A DNA stretch of 64,000 nt from Promethearchaeota archaeon (GTDB lineage Archaea > Asgardarchaeota > Lokiarchaeia > Sigyniarchaeales > SOKP01). The DNA lies in the NCBI GenBank assembly GCA_016840085.1, contig JAEOTA010000004.1, positions 141,809 to 205,808 of the forward strand, read 5' to 3'. Positions within the stretch are counted from its first letter, which is position 1. Every line of letters starts with the position of its first letter. A program made the position numbers and the translations under genes. Below are positions 52,723 to 61,408 of the stretch, piece after piece. Under the pieces are notes generated by a model. The model was not told where the DNA came from and did no database searches. It was given only the letters and a program-made list of their open reading frames with translations.

Positions 52723-53703
52723 TTGGTATCATATAAAGAATTAGGGTTATCTAGTACAAAAAAGATGTTTGAAGTCGCTTTAGAAAGGAAATTTGCAGTT
52801 CCGGGATATAATTTTAGCAATTTAGAGCAATTACAAGCGATAGTTATTGGATGTGGAGAAGTTAATTCTCCAGTCATTCTTCAAAATAGCCCATCAGCTC
52901 GAAAATATGCAAATCAAACTATAGTTCGATACTTAGCACAAGGAGTGGTTGAGATGGCAAGAAATCAAAACTATGATATACCAATTGCTTTACATTTAGA
53001 TCATGGGAATTCATTTGAATTAGCTAAATCATGCATTGATACTGGTTTTTCCAGTGTTATGTTTGATGGAAGTCATATGAAATATGAAGAAAATATAGAA
53101 ATTACCAAAAAAATTGTGGAATATGCTCATGAAAGAGATGTTAGTGTAGAAGCAGAATTAGGTGTAATTGCTGGTATCGAAGGACATGTAAAAGCAGATA
53201 AACATTTCTATACGGATCCAGATCAAGTAGAAGATTTTGTAAATAGAACTAGTTGCGATTCATTAGCTATCGCTATTGGAACATCCCATGGCGCATATAA
53301 ATTTAAAGTAGAAAAAGAAGAAGATATACCTGAATTACGATTTGATATTCTTCAAGAAGTAAGAAAGCGATTAGGTAAATTTCCAATTGTCTTACACGGT
53401 TCATCTTCTATACCCCAAAAATATGTGAATATAATAAATCAATATGGGGGTACAGTAGCTAAAGCTTTTGGAATTCCAGAAACTCAATTAAAAAAAGCAA
53501 CCCAATATGGTGTGTGTAAAATTAATATAGCAACTGATTTTAGATTAATCTTTACTGCAATGATACGAAAATTCTTATCAGAACATTCAGATCAAATTGG
53601 ACCAAGACAATATTTAGGTTTAGCTCGTCAAGAGTCGATCGAGATGATAAAAGAAAGAAATTTAAAAGTTTTAGGTTCTGCTGGTCAAGCGAAATATATT
53701 TAG
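52723..53703 (+). CDS. Class II fructose-bisphosphate aldolase family protein
   Basis: 326 residues from TTG 52723. No ATG precedes the conserved N-terminus and no strong ribosome-binding site is seen. The TIM-barrel aldolase has HLDHGNS (zinc and catalytic region), FDGSHMKYEEN, EAELGVIAG, GTSHGAYKF and HGSSSIP. It cleaves or forms fructose-1,6-bisphosphate or a related ketose bisphosphate with a zinc ion. It lies between the two TnpB elements, about 75 bases from copy 1. Confidence 0.88.
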   Translation: MVSYKELGLSSTKKMFEVALERKFAVPGYNFSNLEQLQAIVIGCGEVNSPVILQNSPSARKYANQTIVRYLAQGVVEMARNQNYDIPIALHLDHGNSFELAKSCIDTGFSSVMFDGSHMKYEENIEITKKIVEYAHERDVSVEAELGVIAGIEGHVKADKHFYTDPDQVEDFVNRTSCDSLAIAIGTSHGAYKFKVEKEEDIPELRFDILQEVRKRLGKFPIVLHGSSSIPQKYVNIINQYGGTVAKAFGIPETQLKKATQYGVCKINIATDFRLIFTAMIRKFLSEHSDQIGPRQYLGLARQESIEMIKERNLKVLGSAGQAKYI

Positions 53704-53905
53704 TATTATTTTCAAAATTAAATTAAGCCTATCTCTTCAGGTGTGAGATTGCGAAGTCTTATATACTCCCCAGATTGTAACTTTTGAAAAAATATAATAG
53801 TTCAATATCATATGCATGTGGCGTAAAAAGCATACTAGTAATAGGATTTTTAGAACTTTTCATTACTCTTTATCCTTTAATGAGTTTAAAAGTATGAATG
53901 GGATT

Positions 53906-54175
53906 TTAACCTTTTTCAATTACTATCCCTGTTCCTCCTTCAGGATATTGGAATTGAATTGCCCCAGTATCACAAACTTGATAACAAGCTGCACATTCTA
54001 AACATTTAGACTGGTAATCATCTACAATCCGAATTATTCCATCTTTTTTTCGCCATAAATTCATTATGCATATAATTAAACAACGTTCACAGTTATTGCA
54101 TTTATTATAATCTATTGATATAAAGTCTCCTGTACCGGGTATTCGTTTAGTTAGCCCGTCTAATTCAATATTCAA
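53906..54175 (-). CDS. FixX-like ferredoxin
   Basis: An 89-residue protein with CNNCERCLIIC and CLECAACYQVC, giving two cluster-binding Cys sets, and GAIQFQYPEGGTGI at the end as in FixX/ETF-QO ferredoxin domains. It starts 2 bases after the stop of the FixC-like gene and should be its electron partner. Confidence 0.88.
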   Translation of the reverse strand: MNIELDGLTKRIPGTGDFISIDYNKCNNCERCLIICIMNLWRKKDGIIRIVDDYQSKCLECAACYQVCDTGAIQFQYPEGGTGIVIEKG

Positions 54176-54177
54176 TT

Positions 54178-55581
54178 TTATTTAACACCTCTTTTCTTTT
54201 TTTTCTGCGGTAACATATCTAAAAGTTTAGGTAGAACTCTCATAATCTTCTTTGGATCCATTATCTTATCTACATCATCTTCAAAAATCTTAGCAACCAG
54301 AGGAAATACATATGCCATTATAAATGGTGTTGCTTTTGGCATATATGATTTAACATGACTCACAATTTGTCGTATACGTTTTGCGTGGGGTTGGGACCAA
54401 TCAAAAATTCCACCAAGAATTTCCATAATCATTGGAACAAACCATGACATAGTTTCTTTTGGACTGAATGGTAAGGCTTTCCAAATAGTCCATAACTCTT
54501 TCCCTGCTTCAAATTCTTCTCCTATACTTGTTTTTTGCCATTCTTCATCAAACTTTTTTAATGCCATTTTAGAAACATCACCAGAAGAAATCGTTTCGGC
54601 AGCTATTTCTGCAGCAATTTTTCCAGTTACCATCGCAGGATAAATTCCTTCCGCCTCAAGAGGACATGGAAAACCACCAGCATCTCCAATCAATATTACC
54701 CCATTAGTATGAGTATTATGAGGATAATCTAACCAAGGTAGTAAGTGAGCTTGCAGTTCACGTGGTCTAGCTTCGAGGATTTTTAACAATCTTTGATAAT
54801 ATTTTAGATTAATGACACGATTTAAATAATACAATGGATTGTTATCCCACCAATTCATCCAGTTTCCCAATCCTTGATGAAAACCATCATTAAAAAAGAC
54901 TTGATATGAAGCTGGAAAATTTGACCCCCACCAAACTGCTAATGTTTCATCACCCATAATATCATCGATTTTATCCGAAGATGCGTGAAAATCGTACTGT
55001 AGTGTTAATGTAATTTGTTTTTGAGCCCATTTATTTCTTAATCCAGATTTCTGTGCTACAATTGATATGGCTCCATCTGCGCCAATAACAAGTGGTGCTC
55101 TATATTTTTCACCTTTTTCATCAATTACACCACATACTTTTCCCTCATCTTTTATTAGATCAATAACCAGAGTTGATGTCTTTAATTCAGCGCCAACATC
55201 AGTCGCAAATTTAGCAATCCATGGATCAAACTCACTACGATAAACATTCATAGTAATCCAACTTTTTGCGGGTTCATATGAAACAGATTCAGTCGGACGG
55301 GCCATTATATAACCCGCTACTATATCATCTTTATTAACAAAATAGTTACGGGCCGCAGTACCTGCTCTCATTGAGGGACATTTTTCTGGAGTTAGTTCTT
55401 TCATCATCTCAGGAAAATCTCTGAACATTCTTGGTCCTAATCCACAACCAGAAGAATTTTTTTCACCAGGTTTCCGACCGCGCTCAAAAAAAATTGTTTT
55501 AAGACCTTTTTCTGCAGCGGTTTTAGCAGCAACAGAGCCTCCAGGGCCAGCGCCAACTATGATTATATCATAAGTTTTCAT
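54178..55581 (-). CDS. FixC/ETF-quinone oxidoreductase/geranylgeranyl reductase family flavoprotein
   Basis: A 467-residue flavoprotein. The FAD motif GAGPGGSVAA is at residues 10-19 and the second FAD motif GDAGGFPCPLEAEGI at about 300. A C-terminal extension contains hydrophobic helices that may touch the membrane. With the adjacent FixX-like ferredoxin it resembles the FixCX part of an electron-bifurcating or quinone-linked ETF system, but no ETF (FixAB) genes are in the window. Geranylgeranyl-lipid reduction is the alternative. Confidence 0.82.
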   Translation of the reverse strand: MKTYDIIIVGAGPGGSVAAKTAAEKGLKTIFFERGRKPGEKNSSGCGLGPRMFRDFPEMMKELTPEKCPSMRAGTAARNYFVNKDDIVAGYIMARPTESVSYEPAKSWITMNVYRSEFDPWIAKFATDVGAELKTSTLVIDLIKDEGKVCGVIDEKGEKYRAPLVIGADGAISIVAQKSGLRNKWAQKQITLTLQYDFHASSDKIDDIMGDETLAVWWGSNFPASYQVFFNDGFHQGLGNWMNWWDNNPLYYLNRVINLKYYQRLLKILEARPRELQAHLLPWLDYPHNTHTNGVILIGDAGGFPCPLEAEGIYPAMVTGKIAAEIAAETISSGDVSKMALKKFDEEWQKTSIGEEFEAGKELWTIWKALPFSPKETMSWFVPMIMEILGGIFDWSQPHAKRIRQIVSHVKSYMPKATPFIMAYVFPLVAKIFEDDVDKIMDPKKIMRVLPKLLDMLPQKKKKRGVK

Positions 55582-55647
55582 TTGAATTTCCTATTTTATT
55601 TCTTTTTGAAAAATATATTTGTTTTATATTTTTTGTATTATTAATGT

Positions 55648-56964
55648 TCTTTTATCCAATATAAATCTTCAGTCTCTTTTCTTTTAAATTTGATACTCTC
55701 CTTAAATCTTATTGGAATGAGGCTGACAGAACAGATTCAATTAAAAAACACTACACAATTATCTTATCTGTGTCATTTATCTAAAAATCTCTATAATCTT
55801 GCCAATTATTATGTGAGACAAGAATATTTTTATTTAGGAAATTGGTTGAGATATTACGATTTATGGTATATGCTAAAAGAAAAAGAACCATATAAAAAGC
55901 TCCCTTCACAAACTGCTCAGCAAACTTTAAAACTCTTGGATAAAAATTGGAAATCATTTTTTCAATCTCTTAAAACCTATAAAAAGCATCCAGAGAGGTA
56001 TTTAGGAGCTCCAAAACTACCGCGGTATAAAAAGAAAGATGGTGAGTGTTTGATTGTTTTTACGAATCAGCAATGCAGGATCAATGGTAGTTTTCTTTTT
56101 TTCCCGAAAAAAACTCAATTACCTCCTGTTAAAACACGTATAAAATTTAAATTACACCAAGTCAGAATTATTCCGAAAGGATTGTGTTATATTTTAGAAA
56201 TAATTTACCAAAAAGATGTAAATAATTTAAATTTGGATAAAGAAAGAGTCATTGGAATTGATTTGGGGTTGGACAATATCATAACTATGGTAAATAATGC
56301 TAGGCTTCAACCTGCTATTATTAAAGGTGGTATTGTTAAATCTATTAATCAATTCTATAATAAACAACTTGCCAGATATAAAAGCATAAAGGATAAGCAA
56401 GGGATTGGGTCTAAAACAAAAAGAATGCAAAGACTAATCCAGAAAAGAAACAACAAAATAAATGATATCTTCCATAAAATTTCGAGAGCAGTGATTAATT
56501 ATTGTATTAACCACGATTTTGGAACGATAATCATTGGGTATAACAAAACTTGGAAACATAAAATAAAAATTGGAAAGCGTAATAACCAGAACTTTGTCCA
56601 AATTCCTTTTTCCAAATTAGTATCCCAAATTAAATATAAATCACAGTTAATCGGGATTGATGTTATTTTAGAGACGGAACATTTCACTTCGAGATGTAGT
56701 TTTTTAGATAATGAATCAATTGAAAAACATGAAACATATCAGGGAAAGCGTATTTGCAGAGGTTTATATTACAGTCAACAAGGGATCATTATCAATGCGG
56801 ATGTGAACGGAGCATATAATATCTTAAAAAAAGCAATCCCAAAAGTCATATCGGTAGATGGGATAGAGGGTGTAGGGTTACACCCATATTCTATTAAGAT
56901 TTCGTAGCTGTAATCAGATATAGAATACAATTTTAATTTCGTGAAGATAAATTAAAAATAACCT
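55648..56964 (+). mobile_element. TnpB-only IS200/IS605-type element, copy 2
   Basis: Inverted relative to copy 1 (51329-52647) and of almost equal length. Outside the shared block the flanks differ at once. The 3' end after the TnpB stop contains the conserved stretch that in this group encodes the guide (omega/reRNA) scaffold; the guide would be read from the flank beginning about 56965. Confidence 0.65.
55717..56907 (+). CDS. tnpB: TnpB RNA-guided DNA endonuclease
   Basis: 396 residues from ATG 55717 (MRLTEQ). Copy 1 starts two codons earlier with ATG where this copy has ATT. RuvC-type catalytic residues are seen: Asp in VIGIDLGLDN, Glu in DVILETEHF, Asp in INADVNGAYN. The zinc finger is reduced (SRCSF, RICRG). 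The protein should be active. It cuts DNA matching an RNA guide from the element's right end and helps retain the element. Confidence 0.9.
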   Translation: MRLTEQIQLKNTTQLSYLCHLSKNLYNLANYYVRQEYFYLGNWLRYYDLWYMLKEKEPYKKLPSQTAQQTLKLLDKNWKSFFQSLKTYKKHPERYLGAPKLPRYKKKDGECLIVFTNQQCRINGSFLFFPKKTQLPPVKTRIKFKLHQVRIIPKGLCYILEIIYQKDVNNLNLDKERVIGIDLGLDNIITMVNNARLQPAIIKGGIVKSINQFYNKQLARYKSIKDKQGIGSKTKRMQRLIQKRNNKINDIFHKISRAVINYCINHDFGTIIIGYNKTWKHKIKIGKRNNQNFVQIPFSKLVSQIKYKSQLIGIDVILETEHFTSRCSFLDNESIEKHETYQGKRICRGLYYSQQGIIINADVNGAYNILKKAIPKVISVDGIEGVGLHPYSIKIS

Positions 56965-57066
56965 AATACTTATCATTTATAAAAAATTTAGTTTTTTCAA
57001 CACCAAACACCTTAATAGATAGTAATATTTTAAGAAGAAAGCACCTGTTATTCATATAAATTAACT

Positions 57067-58530
57067 ATGACTAAAGAGCAGATATATCAAAAACTAGTTA
57101 GAATCTGTGGTTCTAAAAATATTTCAGACAGTCCTACAATTATTAAGGATTATTCAAAAGATCTAAGCTTTTTTCCCGAGAAATCACCTTTATATGTTAT
57201 CAGGCTTAAAAATAGAGATAAAATTCAAAAGGTTTTGAAATTAGCTAACTCTTTAAATTTTTCTGTTATTTCTGTAAGTTCTAATTCGGGTCCTCGGCAC
57301 CATGGAGATACAATCCCTCGAAATGATAATTGTATTATAATGAATCTTTCTAAATTAAGAAAAATTCGTAATATTGACAAGAAAAATAGAGTAATTATGG
57401 TGGAACCTGGAGTGACATTTGGTGAATTAATTCCTAATCTCCAGAAAAAGGGATTAAGATTAATGATTCCTCTACACCCTAGGGCATCAAAATCTGTTCT
57501 TACAGCAGCTCTTGAAAGAGTGCCTATTACTATACCTCGTTATATGTGGGATAGCTCTGATCCTTTATTATGTACTGAAGTTTTTTTTGGAAATAGCGAA
57601 AGGTTTAGAACGGGGACTGCTGCAGGTCCTGGAAGTATAAAGCAACAGAAAAAATCAGGGCAAGCTCAAATAAATCCTATGGGCCCCACCCAATTTAGTC
57701 CTTTTAGGGTGATACAAGGAGCTCAGGGAAGTATAGGGATTGTAACATGGGCTACATTAAAATTAGAATTGCTTCCTTCGATTCAAGAAGTATTTCATAT
57801 CTATTCAGATAATATTCAAGAGTTATTGGACCTTCAATATGAATTATTAAAATATCGTTTATGTGATGAATTACTAATTCTAAATAATTTAAATTTAGCT
57901 TGCTTAGTTAAACAAGAATCAAGTGATATCATACAATTAACTAATAATTTACCTAAATGGAATTTAATTTATGTATTATCAGGAAGGAGTAAATTTGCGA
58001 AAGACAAAATATCATATTTAAAAGAAGATATTAGCGATATAATGAAAGAAAAGAATTTATTACATCTAAAAAGAGCTAATATCATTAATAATGATACTAT
58101 TTTAAATTTTCTAACTCAAGCTGATATGAATCCTTGGAAGTTAAGATTAACTGGAGGATATCAAGATATATTCTTTATAACTAACTTTGAAAAAATTCCA
58201 GAATTTATCTCAATTATAGAAAAACTAATCCCCCTTAATTTAGGAGTATATATCCAAGCAATCAATCAAGGAACTTCATATCACTGTGAATTTGATATTT
58301 TTTATAATCCTTTTGATAAACAAGAAACTATGAGTGTTAAAGAGAAATTCTTAGAAGCTAGTATTAAATTAATGGATTCTGGTGCTTTTTTTAATAGACC
58401 CTATGGTATTTGGGCAAAAGAAGTCTTTAAAAGACATCAAGATTCAACACAAATAGCTCTGAAAAAAGTAAAAAGGATTTTTGACCCTAATAATGTATTA
58501 AATCCCGGAGTTTTATGTTTTGACAATTAA
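57067..58530 (+). CDS. FAD-linked oxidase (GlcD-like)
   Basis: A 487-residue protein with an FAD_binding_4 domain in the first 250 residues (SNSGPRHHGDTIP, VEPGVTFGELIP, QGAQGSIGIVTWA) and an oxidase C-terminal domain ending FDPNNVLNPGVL. It oxidises a hydroxy acid such as lactate or glycolate. It lies 100 bases beyond TnpB copy 2 and is separate from the oxidase/Fe-S pair at 61409-64000. Confidence 0.85.
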   Translation: MTKEQIYQKLVRICGSKNISDSPTIIKDYSKDLSFFPEKSPLYVIRLKNRDKIQKVLKLANSLNFSVISVSSNSGPRHHGDTIPRNDNCIIMNLSKLRKIRNIDKKNRVIMVEPGVTFGELIPNLQKKGLRLMIPLHPRASKSVLTAALERVPITIPRYMWDSSDPLLCTEVFFGNSERFRTGTAAGPGSIKQQKKSGQAQINPMGPTQFSPFRVIQGAQGSIGIVTWATLKLELLPSIQEVFHIYSDNIQELLDLQYELLKYRLCDELLILNNLNLACLVKQESSDIIQLTNNLPKWNLIYVLSGRSKFAKDKISYLKEDISDIMKEKNLLHLKRANIINNDTILNFLTQADMNPWKLRLTGGYQDIFFITNFEKIPEFISIIEKLIPLNLGVYIQAINQGTSYHCEFDIFYNPFDKQETMSVKEKFLEASIKLMDSGAFFNRPYGIWAKEVFKRHQDSTQIALKKVKRIFDPNNVLNPGVLCFDN

Positions 58531-58613
58531 TATAATTCTTAAAAGATACAATTTTATTCTATTAAAAATTTAGGAAACATAATTTTTATAAATTTGGATA
58601 AATTATATTAATT

Positions 58614-59382
58614 ATGGAACCTCAAAAATTAATTTCCTTAACCAAATCATTACTTAAGGAAATCAGGAACAATGATAACAATATCAGAGAATATTATTTA
58701 ACAAAAATTAAACATCGAAAGATTAAAACTCAAGTCCATTATTTAATTTGTTTAAAACATCTATTCGATATAACAGGTAAAACAAGTGAAAAATTATTAG
58801 AAAAAGAAGATATATTAAAAATTTGGGAAAGTGAGTGGTATAATTCTTTAGCAGAATCATCAAAAGTAATATATCTTTTCAGATTCAAAGATTATTTGAA
58901 ATTTTCTAAGAGAAAAGATTTAATAGAATATTTTCCCCAGAAACTAAAATTAGAAGAAAGATACATAAATAAGAATGAATTAGTTTCAAGAGATAATTTA
59001 AATCTTCTACTTGAAAATACATCACCCAAATTAAAAGCTTTAATAATTGTTTTATATGAAGGAGCATTGAGAAAAGGTGAATTATTAAATATTCGTTTAC
59101 GCGATATAGTATTTTCCGATGATTTAGTTGAAATTGAAATCAGAAAATCCAAAACAAAGAAAAGAAGAATAACATTAATAGAATAAGTTCCATATCTTAG
59201 AGAATGGATAAGAAACAAAGGAATTAGAGAAAACGACTATATTTTTCAATACCAAAACGAATCAGGTTTAAATGCCACTTTTAATCAAATAAATAAATAT
59301 ATGAAAAGAAAATATCCAAAAAAATGGAAACTCGAAAAACTTTATCCACATTTATTTAGACATTCAAGATTAACGTGTTAAT
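58614..59382 (+). pseudogene. Broken tyrosine recombinase (integrase)
   Basis: An intact frame of 190 codons includes the SAM-like N-terminal domain and the first catalytic Arg in EGALRKGELLNI, followed by KSKTKKRRITLIE. A TAA stops it at 59184-59186. The same frame then continues VPYLREWIRNKG through PHLFRHSRLT, the second catalytic box, and ends before the nucleophilic Tyr. A nonsense change and loss of the 3' end make it inactive. It is a relic of an integrated element. Confidence 0.75.
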
Positions 59383-59535
59383 GATCAGTATGTTGGAGCA
59401 TTCTGGGAAGAATTATGTGAAAATGAGGGGACAATTCGTTCAGCAACAATAGCTTTATGTAATGACTATGGTCATAATTGGAATCTTGGTGATGAATGGA
59501 AAATTATGGGAGACCAATATGCTACACTTCTATAA
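59380..59535 (+). pseudogene. 3' fragment of an unrelated gene joined to the integrase
   Basis: A frame different from the integrase encodes NDQYVGAFWEELCENEGTIRSATIALC and MGDQYATLL before TAA 59533-59535, with no start. It reads like the C-terminus of a larger secreted peptidase or repeat protein. The junction at about 59380 marks a deletion. Confidence 0.5.
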
Positions 59536-59616
59536 ACAATATAATAGATGAAAAACCAACATAAATAAATCCTTTTTTTTTATAAAAATATTTAATACAA
59601 TAAATTTACTCAAAAA

Positions 59617-60348
59617 ATGAATGATTCAAAGAAATTAAGACCGAAATTTATAGCTTTAATAGAAAAGTTAACTTTTTGGATATGTTCAGTAATATCATGT
59701 CTCCCATTAGTAGTGGGAATTCTTGTTCCAATGGTAATTATGATTCCATTAGCTTATATTTCATGGTATATCTTTTCTTTTTGGACAGGAGGCTATTGGT
59801 TTGATGTCTGGATTTCAGTTTCTCCAGATTATCCAATTAGGTTTTTATTAGTGATTATTATTGAAATTTCAATTTTTATTGGAGGATCTTTACTGTTTAT
59901 AACAGGGTTGTATCATCTTGTTAAAGGTAAAAAAAGTGGACAAAATATTATTCAGACAGGTCCATATAGACTAATTCGGCATCCTCAAAATTTTGGTATA
60001 CTTTTAATCGCTTTACCCTTTGCTCTTTATATTCCTGGACTCAATGATTTAGGAATTCGAATAGGTGAAATATTATCATGGACCTTATTCGGTCTAATTT
60101 TAATTATCTATTCTGACATTGAAGAGTACAAACTAAGTAAGAAATTTCCTGAAGAATTTAGTAATTATCAGGTAAAAACTGGTTTTTTTTATCCAAAACT
60201 AAATTTTCGAAAAAGTAAGAATGATAAACCAATCTATTATCGTAAAAGGTATTTATTTTTATTACTTGGTTATATACTACTGGTTTTTACAGTCTTTATT
60301 TTAACTAACTTTTTAACGACTTTAGGTATATTTATTATTTATTTATAA
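59617..60348 (+). CDS. ICMT-like membrane methyltransferase
   Basis: A 243-residue protein with about six hydrophobic segments. The isoprenylcysteine carboxyl methyltransferase/phospholipid methyltransferase core TGPYRLIRHPQNFGILL (about 120-137) and the later EEYKLSKKFPEEFSNYQ motif bind S-adenosylmethionine. Its target, a lipid, prenyl group or protein cysteine, is not known. Confidence 0.82.
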   Translation: MNDSKKLRPKFIALIEKLTFWICSVISCLPLVVGILVPMVIMIPLAYISWYIFSFWTGGYWFDVWISVSPDYPIRFLLVIIIEISIFIGGSLLFITGLYHLVKGKKSGQNIIQTGPYRLIRHPQNFGILLIALPFALYIPGLNDLGIRIGEILSWTLFGLILIIYSDIEEYKLSKKFPEEFSNYQVKTGFFYPKLNFRKSKNDKPIYYRKRYLFLLLGYILLVFTVFILTNFLTTLGIFIIYL

Positions 60349-60544
60349 TAGTACAATTTTTTCCGGTTCAAGATAAAAATTTAAAAATAAAAAATTTATA
60401 AATTTAGAGTTTCTAAGGAGACAAAAGAAAGAATTAAAAAAAAAGCAGATAAAATAATGATTTTTTTTAATTTTTTTCTGGAGATAATAAATGTTATTAA
60501 TAAATGTTATAACTCTACAAAGAAAAAAATTTGAAAAAATTATT

Positions 60545-60566
60545 TTGGTATTTTTGAAAATACCAA
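60545..60566. promoter_or_regulatory. 22-bp palindrome before the winged-helix-like gene
   Basis: TTGGTATTTT-TG-AAAATACCAA has perfect 10-bp arms and ends 27 bases before ATG 60594. Just upstream (60487-60510) AATAAATGTTAT is repeated in tandem. It fits an autoregulatory operator. The remaining spacer 60349-60593 shows no gene. Confidence 0.55.
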
Positions 60567-60593
60567 TAAAACTAAGGAAAGAGGTAGGAGAAT

Positions 60594-61070
60594 ATGAACA
60601 TATCATTTGAAATGATTATGAATTACATTTTAGATTACCTATTAAAGGAAAAAGAAATAATTCCAACAGAAGAATTAGCAAATAGATTAAAGAGATATTT
60701 TATTAAACAGTTTGAGCTTACAGAAGAAGAATTGAATAATGTGAGGAATCAATCTTTTGATAAAAAACTTAAAATAAGAATGAGAAAAGTCTGTAAATAT
60801 TTTGAGGAATATGGCTTAGTTCTTCAATTGGATTCAGATTGTTTTAGGGTTACTGAATTAGCTTCTAAACTCAAAGAAGAAAATAATACTATTGATAAAA
60901 ATGCTATTATAAGAAATAGAGATCTACATCATAATCTATATGCCAAAATAACTGGAGATGAAAAATATTTATATGAAGATGATGTTGTTAGCCTTTTAGA
61001 TATGGATGTTGTTGAAGAAGAGGAACCAATCATAAAAGAAAAAAAGAACGATACAATTCCATTAATATAA
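60594..61070 (+). CDS. Hypothetical protein, winged-helix-like
   Basis: A 158-residue soluble protein. A helical N-terminus (LDYLLKEKEIIPTEELANRL) is followed by MRKVCKYFEEYGLVLQLDSDCFRVTE, a pattern like a recognition helix and wing, and an acidic tail. The start is set by GAGGT eight bases before ATG. The 22-bp palindrome upstream supports a regulator acting on its own promoter. Family not recognised. Confidence 0.6.
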   Translation: MNISFEMIMNYILDYLLKEKEIIPTEELANRLKRYFIKQFELTEEELNNVRNQSFDKKLKIRMRKVCKYFEEYGLVLQLDSDCFRVTELASKLKEENNTIDKNAIIRNRDLHHNLYAKITGDEKYLYEDDVVSLLDMDVVEEEEPIIKEKKNDTIPLI

Positions 61071-61408
61071 TTTTTTCATATTTTTTTCTTTAAAATTGAA
61101 GTCAAAATGAATTATATTAATATTTAGATTATGTAAATATGAAACTCTTAATGGAAAATGATGGGATTTTTAAAATTGGAGTTTTTGAAATTATTAAAAT
61201 TAAAAAATCAAATTTATTTGTTCTCTTATATTTTGTTGAATTTAATTTTTAACAAATAGAATATTATCAATAACAAGTGAAAATTAAAAAAATAAAAATT
61301 ATGTTCACTAAATTTTATTCTATTAAAAATTACTTTATTTCACTAAGATTAATTGAATTATCATTTAAATCTAAAATATTATAATAAATAAAGGGGATCT
61401 TTTATTCT
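61071..61408. other. AT-rich spacer
   Basis: 338 bases with long A and T runs. A 37-codon frame at 61139-61252 exists but has no supporting signal. Otherwise only the promoter of the Fe-S protein gene is expected. Confidence 0.5.

Noticed and set aside
53704..53905. Possible RNA hairpin after the aldolase gene (CTTC...GAAG)
   Set aside because: The stem is only four base pairs and lies in ordinary spacer sequence.
51329..56964. Composite transposon formed by two inverted TnpB elements carrying aldolase and FixC/FixX
   Set aside because: TnpB-only elements have no known ability to move the DNA between two copies, and the enclosed genes have ordinary composition.
60343..60606. 87-codon minus-strand frame in an A/T-rich spacer
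   Set aside because: It is almost all Phe, Ile, Leu, Asn and Lys from A/T runs, and it covers the operator and ribosome-binding site of the next gene.
61139..61252. 37-codon frame before the CCG-domain gene
   Set aside because: No ribosome-binding site or motif, and its composition is what A/T-rich DNA gives by chance.
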